NCBI GenBank assembly: GCA_949752735.1
Contig: OX457052.1
Span: 14,262,618-14,326,617 of the forward strand
Length of the DNA: 64,000 nt
Origin: Lumbricus terrestris
Taxonomy: Eukaryota; Annelida; Clitellata; Crassiclitellata; Lumbricidae
Reading direction: 5' to 3'
Position 1 is the first letter of the stretch, and every line of letters starts with the position of its first letter. This document shows, in pieces, positions 44,940 through 56,876 of this stretch. A model generated the notes under the pieces. That model had not been told where the DNA came from, did no database searches, and worked only from the letters and a program-made list of their open reading frames with translations. The position numbers were made by a program, and so were the translations under genes.

Positions 44940-45073
44940 CTGCGATCATCAAGTATGGGTCTTTTAGCTGAGCCTCGATGCAGAACTGTTATGGGCTCGC
45001 GTGCATTCCATGCCTCTGCTCCCAAGGAATGGAATCTACTTCCACTCTCTCTTCGTTACTCAAATTCACAACC

Positions 45074-45138
<65 letters not shown>

Positions 45139-45300
45139 GTCATCATCATCATCATCATCATCAGTCCTCCTCATGCAATTCTGCACATCGGGCAATGCAG
45201 CTCCTCCAATTCTCCCTGTCCACGGCCAGTTAAATTGTCAAATTCACTCTCTACCTTAAAAAAACGGCTAAAAACTAACTATTTCTCCTTGGCTTTCAAG
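44940..45300 (+). mobile_element. LINE 3' end (L2/CR1-like) interrupted by (ATC)n
   Basis: The frame reads LLAEPRCRTVMGSRAFHA and APKEWNLLPLSLRYSN, the conserved C-terminal pattern of L2/CR1 ORF2. An (ATC)n expansion (45072-45161) follows, then KLSNSLSTLKKRLKTNYFSL. The microsatellite grew inside the decayed LINE. Confidence 0.75.
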
Positions 45301-45865
45301 TAGGCTACTTGGCTATCTAATTGCATCTTCCTCTGGTGGCTGACTATAATATCCGCGCCTCAGATTCACATTTCGGTGTGACCTTGCGCGCGTAAGAAAT
45401 TTATGTAATAATAATAATAATAATTAAGCAGGGAAATAGATTAAACACTGCTCGGTTATAGTCATTTCCAAAATACCGTTTTCTGCTTCACCTATGCCAA
45501 GTTCTTAACGGATCAGATGTTAAATGGACGGAGCGAAACATGGGACACGAGACGGAATTATTATTATTGGCTCGCGTGCCAATGTGTCGCCACACCATTC
45601 TTACGTAGGCCTATAATGCATGAAATAGTTCAGAAATACTAATATGCTTCTCCGATAATTATGCTTGAACTCCATTTTTTTTATCAAGATGCTCTTCACA
45701 TTTAATTAGTAATAATTACAAATTTTTCTCGTAATTAGGTTTACCAGGATTTTCAAACCTGAATGTTTATAATTAACTGTTCTTCACACGATGACTGTCT
45801 TTACAAGCACGCCTCAGATACGTATTTTTCTCTGCATGTGCGTCAAAAAATGTCCAATTTTCATA
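45301..45865. other. No gene recognised
   Basis: A/T-rich; a short (ATA)n at 45405-45423. Confidence 0.5.
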
Positions 45866-46033
<168 letters not shown>

Positions 46034-46140
46034 GCAGAATTATGAACAGGAAAGTACGTGTAGTGATGAACTGATGATAATGTTGCTGCTGAGCTTGAAT
46101 CGATTGCTAGCAGGGCAGAGGTCGAGCGAATGGGTAATGA

Positions 46141-46462
46141 GCAACGCCGAAAGAGAGGAGGAGAAGGAGGTGGAGGAGGAGAAACAGGGCGAAGAGGAAG
46201 ACGAGGATGAAGAAGAGGAGGCGTAGGAGAAAGAGGAGGAGAAGGAAAAGAAGGAGAAGGAGAAGAAGAAAAGGAAGGGGAAGAAGATGTAGAAGGAGAA
46301 GGAGGAGAAGGAAGAGGAGGAGAAGGAAGAGGAGGAGAAGGAAGAGGAGGAGAAGGAAGAGGAGGAGAAAGAAGAGGAGGAGAAGGAGAAGAGGAAGAGT
46401 GATCGGGAGAAACGGAGGAGGAAGAGGAGGAAGAGAAGGAGAAGGAGGAGGAAGAGAGAAAT
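46141..46462. repeat. 320-bp homopurine tract with 15-bp units
   Basis: Almost entirely A/G on the plus strand. From 46285 it is built of the unit GAAGAGGAGGAGAAG, which repeats about five times. Long mirror-like purine tracts can form triplex DNA; that is inference. Confidence 0.88.
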
Positions 46463-46518
46463 TCTTTGGACGCACAGATGTGTCTGAACGATCGACCGCT
46501 GATTATGGGATTTTACCT

Positions 46519-46554
<36 letters not shown>

Positions 46555-46590
46555 GCGGCAGCAGTAGCAGCAGCAGCAGCAGCAGTCGGC
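46519..46590. repeat. (CAG)n / (GCA)n tracts
   Basis: Interrupted CAG units at 46519-46590; further CAG/GCA clusters at 46650-46710 and CTG/GGT units at 46810-46842. Confidence 0.85.
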
Positions 46591-46605
46591 CTCACGTGAA
46601 CTTAC

Positions 46606-46933
46606 CTGCAGCAGCTCTTTCTTGTCGTCGTCATCATCGCCATTATTATCAGCATTGGCAGCAGCAGCAGCATTGGCAGCAGCAGCATTGGCAGCAGCAG
46701 CAGCAGCTGGGTCACGCAGCAGCCCGTTCTGCGACTGACGATGGGCGTGGCCTCGTGCAGGTGAGAGCGGCAGGTACTGCAGCTGCAGGTAGATGAACGT
46801 CCTGGAACCGCTGCTGCTGCTGCTGGTGGTGGTGGTGGTGGTGCCCGATGCTGCAGTTGCCAGAGATACGGCGTCATTATCGACTCGGACGATGACGACG
46901 ATGATGGGGGAAGAGCGTGACGACCACCGACTG
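46606..46933 (-). CDS. Possible exon encoding Thr/Ser-, Ala/Asn- and Asp-rich sequence
   Basis: On the minus strand one frame stays open from a pyrimidine-rich acceptor (CCCTCCGTCTGCAG, exon from 46933) to a perfect donor CAG|GTAAGT (46606). It encodes a Thr/Ser run, then FIYLQLQYLPLSPARGHAH and RQSQNGLLRDP, runs of Ala broken by Asn, and GDDDDDKKELLQ. It has no ATG, so it would be internal. Homopolymer runs of this sort are common in transcription-factor exons, but CAG repeats can mimic them, and no neighbouring exon was found. Confidence 0.3.
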
Positions 46934-47229
46934 CTGCAGACGGAGGGATGAATTCCCTGCCTGCATCAATAGCCGATCAGGTCCGAAGCAATCGCCAGTC
47001 TTCCGCCCGTTGCTCATCGTTCCGCTGACCGCAGACCATGATGATCGCCTGCACCAGAGGTGCTGCAGCGCTGTGATCCTGGAGTCCAGGTGTGGAGGAA
47101 AAGCTGCTGGAGAAAGTGGTAGAGTTCGACCACGATAAGAGAACGGAGCAGTTCGGAGCGAAGGTCTGAGGCGGCAAGAGGAATCGACATCAGTGGCGTC
47201 TCGATGACGAAGGTACACACAGAGTTATA

Positions 47230-48201
47230 AATATTATTTTACCTCCATTCGGGTGCATTCTCAGATTTCGTGCAAATCTGTCGGACACGGGAACAATAGG
47301 CTTTTTTTATCCCCGACACTGCGCGTTCTGCAGGCTGGACTTTTTAAAATGAATTCTCGAAATTATCCTAGTTAATTGCACCGTATATAGTCTATTCAAG
47401 TAATTGAGGGAGGCTAACTGTGCATTGTCAATATGGCCAAAGCTGCTATGCTCATTTCTCAAAATTCCTCAGCTAAATTATCATTTGACTCTTGGAAAAA
47501 TGCCAGTTCGAGCTTGCAAGGAGTCTTTTAAGATGTGAACGAGTGTGTAGGTCAACACTGGAAGTAATTTATGCACGAATAGCATGACTAATACAGACTC
47601 TCAAGACGCCATAAGTGCATGCGGAACCTGAAATTGAAAATGGCGGATTACCGATAACAAATGTACACGATTGGATCGTGTATGAGTCAACATCGCCCAA
47701 TAATCAACGTTGCACCTTGAAAGTAGAAATGGCGTCCGCAAGACGCTCGACGCATGTTGACTTAGTTTATGAATATTGACTCTATAGCTAGCTCTATGTT
47801 GCGAGCGCCGGAAGCCTTCGATTAAGCAGCGGCGTATCACGCGATAATACGAGGAAATTATGGCCGCGTTCTTTGTTTCGCTGTTTGCGGATTAATTAAT
47901 TAAGCGAGATTGCAAGCATCTGGCCTTCGTTTTTCCTACTTCAGTTAGTCATCCGCATATCCGTATAGCTTTATGGCACATGGTTATCTTAGCGATTGAT
48001 CGACAAACAAAAGACACGCAGGGTCGCCGTGAGGAGGGCCAGCCTGCCAGGGGGCGAATACCCAGGGGCCTGGCGACTTTTATGGGCCCGGGCTAGGTAG
48101 TTTTACATATTTAAAGTTTACGATTTATGCCTTTATAAATATGATATTTCAGATAACTAACTGCAATTACTTGAAACTTCAATTTAGCAACCGAATAATA
48201 A
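47230..48201. other. No gene; MITE scrap at 48020-48110
   Basis: 'cccaggggcctggcgacttt', 'atgggcccgggctagg' resembles the subterminal sequence of the hAT-type element at 48386 but lacks ends. Confidence 0.4.
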
Positions 48202-48385
48202 AATCAAAACAGGGCTGTTTTAAAGGAATTTTTATAACTGCACATCCTCTTCTCTCCTTTCTCATCCTCTATGGTAAATTACTCCCAATCTGAGGAAAAT
48301 GACCTATTTTTACTAGTTTTAACTGCACGGAACTTGACGGAAGTGCTTCTACAACTGCACGAATCCATTTAGAACTGCACATTTT

Positions 48386-50392
48386 CAGTGGCGTAACAAC
48401 CTGGCCAGGGGCCCGTGGACAATCTAAGCCTTGGGGCCCTTAGACTATAGTAGCTAGACTACCCTTTAGCGAGACTAAAGAGTAGGATTAACGAGACTGC
48501 AGCTAATTGGGTAAAGGAAGAGTGAGTATATATTTAAAATGCTAATTAATTAACTATGGTGTCCTGGTGTTATAAGTGTTACAAGTGTTCTAAATGTTCT
48601 AAGTGCTCTAAAACCAATAATAATAATAATTACGAAAAATTTATATGGCGCCGTAACTCAATCACGCCGATACAAGAGCGCCTTGCAAGGCAGCAAATGC
48701 CATCTGCTATTCTATATTAAGTAATCAGCCCCTCCACGGGTTTGCGAAATTGCATTATAGTAGTTTCGACAATTACGATGTGACTTTGGTTATATCCCAT
48801 TTATCACAGTTTAAGGTTAATATTATTTATTTAAAAGACTTGAATTGGTTCTATAAATACCAAAATAATAGTTTCATTCTTTTACGCACATATATGGGCA
48901 ACCCGAATACCACTATTGAACTGCAATTAGGCCTAGGCATAATTCTGTTAAATAAACCTATCGAAAACGCCGAGTGATTTGCGCTCAGATGCCGACTGAC
49001 AACTGTAGGTTGTACTCAAGGTTCTCTCAATACACTGTACTAGACATTTTATATATTATTTGCTATTGCAAACTAATAGAGCATGACAAGACATAATTAT
49101 GTGTAAATAGTTTGATGATGAACAGAAACAGAATATGTTCAAGGGTGTCATCCAAACACAGCCAGCTGGCTGGTTGTGTTGGGATGGGGTGTTAAAATTA
49201 TGAGGACTCATTGGCTTGTGCATGTGGGGGGGGAGATTCTGTTGGACTTTGGAACTTTTAGTTTGCATCTGTATGAATATAAACATTTCAGAATGGGAGA
49301 GTAAGCTCGGTGGGGGTCAAGTCAGGGTCACGTGTCAATCTTCCATGGCTAACCGGTCGATGTTGTGTGTGTTTCTCTTTACTCCTCCGGCCCCTCTCCA
49401 CTCATATACATGTACCATAGATAGACAGAATTTAACTATTTGGGATAAACAGTTGAACCTAGAATGAATGATGTGCACTGTTATGGCAACCCACCATGAC
49501 GAGCGCGTCTGGTCTTAGGGGCGCTGACATACAGCCAGGAGGTGCGGGGAGGGTAGTTTACCTCAAGCCAATTGCTAAATCCACCCATGCCTGTGTCACG
49601 GAATATTCGATCCCCCTTAAAGCTATCCGGGAGTGGGGTGAATTAACCTATCCCCCCCGATGGAATATACACTGCAGGTGTAGACTATCCGGGGTATAAA
49701 CCATTCTATCCCAATTACCGAAAATGTTTATAAATGATACATTTATGCTGTAATCAAAATTTAAAGTGACTCTAATTGTTCTAAGTGTCCTAAGCGATGT
49801 TCAGCAGCTCGAATTCATTTAGTGGCTCTAGCCTAAGTGCTAATTCTTATAAGTGTTCTAAATGTTCTAAGTGCTCTAAAACCAAAAGCAAACATAGTTT
49901 TCTATATAGTAGGAATAAACATTATACCCGTTAGTGTCATCGTTCAAAAAAGCAGATGGAAGTCAATTTGCAAAAATAAATGCACGCGGAAGTGGCATTT
50001 TCAACTGCTCTTCATCTGGGGAGATACGATTAAAACGGGAGTTACTCTATTTTCGTGACACCTGCTGACCCCGTCTGAAATACTGCACCGCTGACACAAA
50101 ATCGGGTCGGATGTCTGATAATTTATGGGTCTAGGCCTATGTGTGTTGCAGTGTTGTTACTGCTAATTCCAAATCAACAGCTGAGGTGCCGCAGAGATGT
50201 GGAATAAAGAAAACTAAACGCTGCTGAGAATAAACACTTATAGCCTATCCTTCAAGACGATTATAACTATTGTCCAACAGTCCAAGTAATTAAAGCACAT
50301 AGATTATTTTGGGGTGAGCAGCTCGGGGGCCCCTGTGACCTCGGGGGCCCGTGGATTTTGTCCACCTTCGTTATATGGTTGTTACGCCACTG
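48386..50392. mobile_element. 2-kb hAT-type non-autonomous element, CAGTGGCGTAACAAC
   Basis: Ends CAGTGGCGTAACAAC / GTTGTTACGCCACTG, target duplication CACATTTT (48378-48385, 50393-50400). Subterminal 'ccaggggcccgtgga' and 'tcgggggcccgtgga' are near-repeats. No transposase frame. It contains the MITE at 49594. Confidence 0.9.
49594..50060. mobile_element. MITE, TIR TGTCACG, 4-bp TSD (copy 2), innermost of three nested elements
   Basis: Ends TGTCACGGAATATTCGATC and TCTATTTTCGTGACA, flanked by CCTG (49590-49593, 50061-50064). The interior matches 12185-12630 in reverse. A partial relative lies at 48553-48620 ('gttctaaatgttctaagtgc'). Confidence 0.8.
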
Positions 50393-50438
50393 CACATTTT
50401 GTGTAGAACTGCACGTTAAAAAAAGCTCTGAATCAAAA

Positions 50439-50755
50439 GTCATAGGCCTTTGGCGCTTCTATTATTTCAATTTGTTTCTTAAAAATTTCTCATAAAGCCT
50501 TCATACATTTTAAAGACCCGTGACTGTTCTGGTCAGGGACCCGGGATTTCTTTCGCCAGCCCTGAAGACATGCATAGCCTATCCCTAATGTTGCAAGTAG
50601 CCTATAAGGCCTACAAAGCTACAAATTGCTGCGTGAAATGTTGAACCCGAACTGTAGGCCTATGTAGGTCCTATAATTATATCGCCCAAAATGCGTGAAT
50701 TTGTTAATTTATTTCTAAATCTAAATGTACACATTTTCTATCGATCGACTCGACT
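50439..50755. other. No gene recognised
   Basis: Includes a short 'cagggacccggg...gccagccctg' stretch at 50533-50563 resembling MITE ends, unconfirmed. Confidence 0.4.
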
Positions 50756-50829
50756 GTCTGCGCTCGCGAATAATCTGGTGCCCTGCTCTTGTCTTTCGAG
50801 TGGCGCTTTAGAAATTTGGAGATTACGAT
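50756..50829 (-). mobile_element. SINE-C fragment, continued after the insertions
   Basis: 'tctgcgctcgcgaataatct', 'tcgagtggcgctttagaaat', 'ttggagattacgatt', the reverse complement of the 10519 family. Two MITE insertions follow directly. Confidence 0.6.
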
Positions 50830-50837
50830 TATGCCTA

Positions 50838-51050
50838 CAGTGTCGGCGCCAGGATTTAAGTTTCGGGGGGCTGAAGCCTCACGGCGAAAATTTCAAATGC
50901 ATTTTCATCCGTCAAAATTTCTGACGACCTTTTTTTTAGTCATCGACCGAAATCTCATGAAAAAAATCGTGGCTATTTCAATGTAAAAAATTCGGATGGC
51001 CTTTTTAGCCTCTTGTAGGGGGGGCTTAGCCCCCCCTAGCGCCGCCACTG
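50838..51050. mobile_element. hAT-type MITE, CAGTGKCGGCGC
   Basis: Ends CAGTGTCGGCGCCAGG / CCTAGCGCCGCCACTG, target duplication TATGCCTA (50830-50837, 51051-51058). It is 213 bp and contains the shared motif 'tttctgacgacctttttttt' at 50919. Confidence 0.9.
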
Positions 51051-51062
51051 TATGCCTAATCT

Positions 51063-53518
51063 CAGTGGCGGATTTAGTCCGGGCCTGGGGGGTCTGGTCG
51101 CCCCCCCCCGTGCCCCTGTTGGGTAAGAAATGGCGCCCCCTCGGGCCCGGTCCGTACTTATTACTTAAACCTAAAATGTCCTTCATGGAAACTAAATTAT
51201 CATACTTTTACTAGTTAATTATTATATTATAATTTTTTAACGACTTTACACAATCACACCATGAATTTAACACTCTTTACATAATTACGTATTTTTATTT
51301 ATTTCTATGGCTGCCATTACTTACAGGGCCGTTTTAAGGAGATTTGGGGCCCTAGGCACAAACCCTAACCCTAAACGTAGCCATGAGTCCAATGAGACCC
51401 TTAGATCTATATGGTCGGAAATCAAGGTTTCTGGGAACTGAGAACGGGTATTTGCCGGTCGATTGCTGAGACGTGTAGCGTCGAAAGGGGAAGTATGGGG
51501 AGGAAATTTGCCCTCTCCACCAGAAATTTTTGAATTTTCACATTTCAATGACAGCGCATTTTAAGCTGCATCCTAGCAAAATTTATAAACTATTGCAGGG
51601 CTAGCATGAGTAGGCGGCACTGTAGGCCTAGCCTAGGACTTCAATAAATATTCTTACCATTATAATTTCTTTTTCAATTTCCACATTGTAATGGAAGCAT
51701 TGTAAGCCGAGATCTTAATAAAAGTTACTCTATTATTTCAGTGCTTATAACAAAAGAGGGATTGAAAATTTCAATAAGTATGATTATTATTACAATAAGA
51801 ATTTCTCTACATATCAAGTTCAGCAGCTCAGTTCTGCTGTTTCTGGGTCATTACACTATAATGAATAGGCCTAACTGCAGACAGGTTTGTAATTACGTAA
51901 GCCATTCTTTCTTTCACAGGAATTAGCTTAGGCCTATTCCCGTTGCTAAAAAGGTCATGCACTGCTGACCCAGGACACATTTATCTGTATCGCTACAGAT
52001 GTTACACAAACTAAGGAAGAACTTCCAAAATCGGGACGCCGTGTATAGTAATGATACTGTTTTAGCCTACTAAGACGTTCAAGGAACAAAACATTTAGAA
52101 AATTTAAATTGGCAATTTGACATTTGAAAGGTAGCATGGAAAGACGTCAATTAGTCGTGCAAAAATAGTCATGTACAAATATTAACAGTAATATCATTGT
52201 AGCCTAATAGCCTAGGCCTATTATGCTATCATATGTTTTATTAGCAGATTTTATCATCATAATCATATAGTACTAGAGTTCGTGTAATACAATAGCCTAA
52301 TGTAAACAGCAATTAAAACTATTATTATGTGGTCAAATGTTTTGGGTACCGGATAGTACTTATTTTTTCTGGGTGAAGTTCCCCCCCCCCAACCCGGGAG
52401 ATGCCTGAACGTAACCCGATTTCCGACTCAATCTCTCAATGTCAGATATAGAGTAGCTTAACATAGATCTACGTTAAAGTTCGTATAATAATTATGTTGC
52501 TAATTTGTAATGCGATGTAGTATTTTGGGTCGTCGCGGGGCCCCCTGTTGCGCGGGGCCCTAGGCACGTGCCTCGCGTGCCTTGGCCTTAAAACGGCTCT
52601 GATTACTTATGTTTATTTATTACTAGTCCATTGCCGCATTGCGTAGGCCTATATGAAAAAATTCAACTTGCCGTTATACAAATTTATATTAAATAAATGA
52701 TGTTTTGTTAAACCGGATATCGTAAACAACCCTGACCTATCGTCTGCTTGCTGTTCTTGGCAGTTCCTCGTCATGTGCTGATTTTGTGCAGAGGTTTGGT
52801 TGAATATTTTAATTCTTTCAACGATCATAATTTGACATCTGATTTTTATAATTGAAAGGTAATCGCTACTCGGAGATAAAGAATTTTTGTAGGAATATAA
52901 CATGGAAATTTGGGATTATGAATGAATAAATCTGAGTAGATCAGACTAATAATAAATTAGTAATTAACAATAGCCTAATTAGTCTATTAATAATCAATTA
53001 ATCATACTTAATTTATTATTAATTAAGATTAAGTAGCCTAATGAGTAATGACGAATAGACTAGAAGAAAAACAGCAGGAGCATAACTGGTGGGCGGGAGG
53101 GGGGGTGAAAACCCATTTTTTTTCACTATAAATTTTCATTCCCTTGCCATAGTGTCACAGAACTTACCTTAGACAGGTTTTTACACGGGCCGCCTCAATG
53201 CGACTTGCGCTAGACCCATGCTGAAACCCATACAATAGCGAATAATTTACGACGCTAAAATACACGTTTACCCAATAAATAGCATAAATAAATATTTGTT
53301 ATATATAGCCTAAACATAAATTTATGTAAATCTGGAAAGTAGTCAGGTGCCCAAGTTTTAAAAGTTTCTGTTTTAGATTCTTGATTGTGTTTGATGTAGG
53401 CCCTATTCGGCTAAATCGGACGAATTAAAATTAATTGACTGTTTTAACTATGTAAGTAGAGGCGCCCTCTTGAAATTCTCCTCGCCCCTCCGTGCAATAA
53501 AACCTAAATCCGCCACTG
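51063..53518. mobile_element. 2.5-kb hAT-type non-autonomous element, CAGTGGCGGATTTAG
   Basis: Ends CAGTGGCGGATTTAG / CTAAATCCGCCACTG, target duplication CCTAATCT (51055-51062, 53519-53526). No transposase frame. Host to the element at 51324. Confidence 0.9.
51324..52601. mobile_element. 1.28-kb hAT-type element nested in 51063-53518
   Basis: Ends CAGGGCCGTTTTAAGG / CCTTAAAACGGCTCTG, target duplication ATTACTTA (51316-51323, 52602-52609). 'ggggccctaggcac' occurs near both ends in inverted sense. No coding frame. Confidence 0.9.
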
Positions 53519-53526
53519 CCTAATCT

Positions 53527-53964
53527 GCACTTTTCAGTTGATCTGTTTGGCAGTAAGCCTATGAGTATCATGGGTGTCCCCTGTAGGGCCTATAGGCCTA
53601 TTTATGTTGTTTTACGCAGAGTGAGAATTGGTGGCAGTTGTGATGTTCAAGTCACGGTCTTATAGGTCTACTTCGCCTGCGTTTTCTTATGAATAGGCCT
53701 AAGCTTATAGGCTAGGGTGCACTAATTGGCTACAAATGTCAGAATTCATTGTAGGTATAATCGCATATAGTAGGCATATATAGCTATATGCCTACTTATT
53801 TACTCCTCATTATTCTATGCATGGGGCGATTAGGGCTTGAATGTCCCTATTTAGTTAAAAATCATACAGACACTTATAATTTAGTCCCCTGCACCTGCCA
53901 ATATAAAATTATATTCCTTATTATTCTGTAAGTGCTACAAATTGTTTGATTATTTGCTGTGGCC
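53527..53964. other. No gene recognised
   Basis: Contains the palindrome-rich 'gcatatatagctatatgc' at 53773 and several TAGGCCTA octamers. Confidence 0.45.
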
Positions 53965-54047
53965 ACCTATAGCAAAACTGATCAGAGTCGCCCTCCTACT
54001 TTCTCCAGCCTTTGGACTGGCACTGGAAAAGTGCAAGCCATGGTCCT
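53965..54047 (-). mobile_element. SINE-B fragment
   Basis: 'gagtcgccctcctactttct', 'ccagcctttggactggcact', 'ggaaaagtgcaa': a diverged, partial copy. Confidence 0.55.
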
Positions 54048-54129
54048 AATCGTTTTAATTGAAAACATATAATGGGCGTGCAAATGGGCAAAATGAATTC
54101 AGATATGGGTCTGCCTGTCGGTCTCTATC

Positions 54130-54275
54130 TGTCAGTCAGTCAGTCAGTCCAGTCAGTCAGTCAGTCAGTCAGTCAGTCAGTCAGTCAGTCAGTCAGTCAG
54201 TCAGTCAGTCAGTCAGTCAGTCAGTCAGTCAGACAGTCAGTCAGTCAGTCAGTCAGTCAGTCAGTCAGACAGTCA

Positions 54276-54333
<58 letters not shown>

Positions 54334-54700
54334 GTTCTATCCATTTATTTATCATTACTTTAATCCATCCATCTTGTCTGTCTATCTGTCTGTCTATGTG
54401 TCTTCTCACTTTCTCTATATCATCTATTCAATTAATTATCTATCATTCATCCGTCCTTTCGTCCGTCCCCTCTCTTTTTCTCTGTCTGTCTGTCTGTCTG
54501 TCTGTCTACGTACCTGTCATCTATCCATTTATTTATCATTACTTTCATCCATCCATCTTGTCTGTCTGTCTGTGTGTCTGTCTCACTTTCTCGATCTATT
54601 TATTCAATAATTATCTATCATTCATCCGTCCGTCCGTCCGTCCGTCTCTCGCTCTCTGTGTCTGTCTTTCTGTCTGTCTCTCTGTGTGTGTCTCTCTCTA
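54130..54700. repeat. (CAGT)n, (CTGT)n and a ~185-bp direct duplication
   Basis: (CAGT)n at 54130-54275 passes directly into (CTGT)n at 54276-54331. Then the block starting 'ctatccatttatttatcatt' at 54337 is repeated at 54522, each copy ending in CTGT/CCGT units. Long Ser/Val/Cys-rich frames here are artefacts. Confidence 0.9.
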
Positions 54701-55116
54701 CATATATAAACATGATTTTACATTTATACATATTATATAAGATATATATATATATATTATATATATATATATTGAACTGCGACAGACTGTTTATTTTGAA
54801 CCTCTTCACGTTTTCTATGCTTAAAATTTATCATTTGCAAAAGCTTAAAGCGAAGAGGTTTCAATGCCAATGCAACAATTAAGCTTAGGCTATTGCTCGC
54901 CGACTTTTGCGACCCATTCTTTCGCTCTAACCTGCTTATATGACCACAGAACGCGCGCTGTATACAGGCCTATATCGGCAGAGTAATCATTTGAATAACA
55001 GGCTGTAGTATAGGTATTCAGAGCGGTATTATAATAGGCCAATACATTTGCCATTATATGATTTTTTAAAGACTTATTTCTATGGATATCATCAGAATTA
55101 TAATTCGACGGATTGC

Positions 55117-55212
<96 letters not shown>

Positions 55213-55611
55213 TGATTGTAATAGTTACATGCATGCCTGTGAGCAGTCACCTTAAAGAGGCGCTATACAAATTCTCGCAATGCATTCTCGTAATATTGGC
55301 TATCTAGGCTATAGGAAGAATTTTAAGCTTATACACCGAGCATTGAGAGATTTAGTGTCTGCGCGAATGCACATGATAGGCCTATGGAAAATTATGCCAA
55401 AGGAAATATACACTGTAGCCTAAATATAGCGCATACAATTATGTTAATTCTATCCAGAAATATAATTATATATAGCCTATGTCTATAGGTATGTATAATT
55501 ATATATGCGAATTCATGTATATATTTAATTGTAATTAGGCCTACATGATAAGTTTTAATGCATGCATACATATATTTCAATGCATCCGTATGTCGATGCA
55601 CGTAATTATGT

Positions 55612-55647
<36 letters not shown>

Positions 55648-55665
55648 GAGTTTACCCCACATGTA

Positions 55666-55709
<44 letters not shown>
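54701..55709. repeat. Series of (AT)n microsatellites
   Basis: (AT)n at 54740-54770, 55121-55212 (~90 bp), 55614-55645 and 55668-55709, separated by non-coding sequence. Confidence 0.9.
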
Positions 55710-55711
<2 letters not shown>

Positions 55712-56054
55712 TACATATACATGTATCATATACGTATATCGTATACGTATTATAGATTTGATCAGGTCTAGACATGTACCCGCGTGGGAAACAATGGTTG
55801 TCAGCGCTGGCTCCCATTAGCGTGGGGGGTGTGGGGGGGAGGGAACGGGGGTCGATCTATCGACGTCAGCAGCCGACATCATTGTGACTGCAGTTGTCGT
55901 CGTCGTCGTAGTCGTTGCACTTTGTCGTTGTGTCGTTATCACACGTAGCTGATCGATATACAATTATCAAAATGGAAAGGGAAAACAATGCCCGGCGCCC
56001 ATTATACCGAAGCGAATACAACGGACGGACGGACGGACGGACGCGCACACCTCC

Positions 56055-56077
56055 CGACCGAGCACACTGCAGCCGTG

Positions 56078-56129
<52 letters not shown>

Positions 56130-56150
56130 TCGGCTGCAGTATATATATAC
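56055..56150. repeat. (AT)n between inverted arms
   Basis: 'actgcagccg' at 56066 and 'cggctgcagt' at 56131 flank ~55 bp of (AT)n, giving a cruciform-prone hairpin. GGAC units lie just before, at 56023-56041. Confidence 0.75.
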
Positions 56151-56290
56151 AAATTGTGCCATTATATATATATACACATACATAAATAATTATATACATT
56201 ATAGACATATATATATGTGTGCGTGTGGCATATGTGAGGTATATAATATGCAGCCCCGTTCCTGATCCTGTAGAGACAATTCGTCCCCAG

Positions 56291-56313
56291 TGGGGTGGGG
56301 TGGGGTGGGGTGG
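56291..56313 (+). other. (GGGGT)n, candidate G-quadruplex
   Basis: Four consecutive GGGG runs separated by single T bases (56292-56311), the pattern that forms parallel G-quadruplexes. Confidence 0.6.
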
Positions 56314-56842
56314 ACCGGAGAAAGAGAGATAGGCTGCAGCAACTCATCGCAGGAGGCTATTAACGGGCGGATGGCAGTCCGCTGCGCATGCGCCGATTTC
56401 AATGGACAACAATGTCAAAGGCTTTGCTATGGTCGATCAATCGGTTCTTTTATGTAGCGCAGAACAATTGAGGCTGTGTGATGCCCGTCCAACCAGCCCC
56501 CACCCCGTCGTCGCAGCTTCTGTTACTTGTTTTATTAGGCCTGTATAATAATAAAAACTATTATTATCATTATCATAATTTTTAATCATCATCGTCGTCG
56601 TCGCTTTTGCCTATACATGTAGCCTATATATGGCAAAGGTTGTTATAAGTTTTGTATAGACTGTAGTGTCTTTGTAATAATTGAAATCCTAATGAGCATT
56701 GACAAAATATTTTAATACGAACAGAGCTGCTATTATTCGACATAAGTGTTTTTACTACGAATACACTTTTCTAAAGTTTACAAATAATTATAGGCTTATA
56801 TCAAAAATGTGGCTGTATGAGAATTCAACATGGTCTGCTAAC

Positions 56843-56876
<34 letters not shown>

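Larger units (their letters stand above)
48210..50430. mobile_element. hAT-type MITE, CAGGGCT family (copy 3), split by nested insertions
   Basis: The outer ends CAGGGCTGTTTTAAAGG (48210) and TTAAAAAAAGCTCTG (50430) are flanked by AATCAAAA on both sides (48202-48209, 50431-50438). Removing 48386-50392 plus one CACATTTT restores a ~206-bp element like 26675-26890. Confidence 0.9.

Noticed and set aside
51356..51378. Telomere-like 'aaccctaaccctaa' sequence
   Set aside because: Only about two units, inside a transposon; no array.
54059..54740. 183- and 222-codon Ser/Val/Cys-rich frames resembling a secreted or keratin-like protein
   Set aside because: Every such stretch is a (CAGT)n or (CTGT)n translation, and the frames persist only because 4-bp units keep all frames open.
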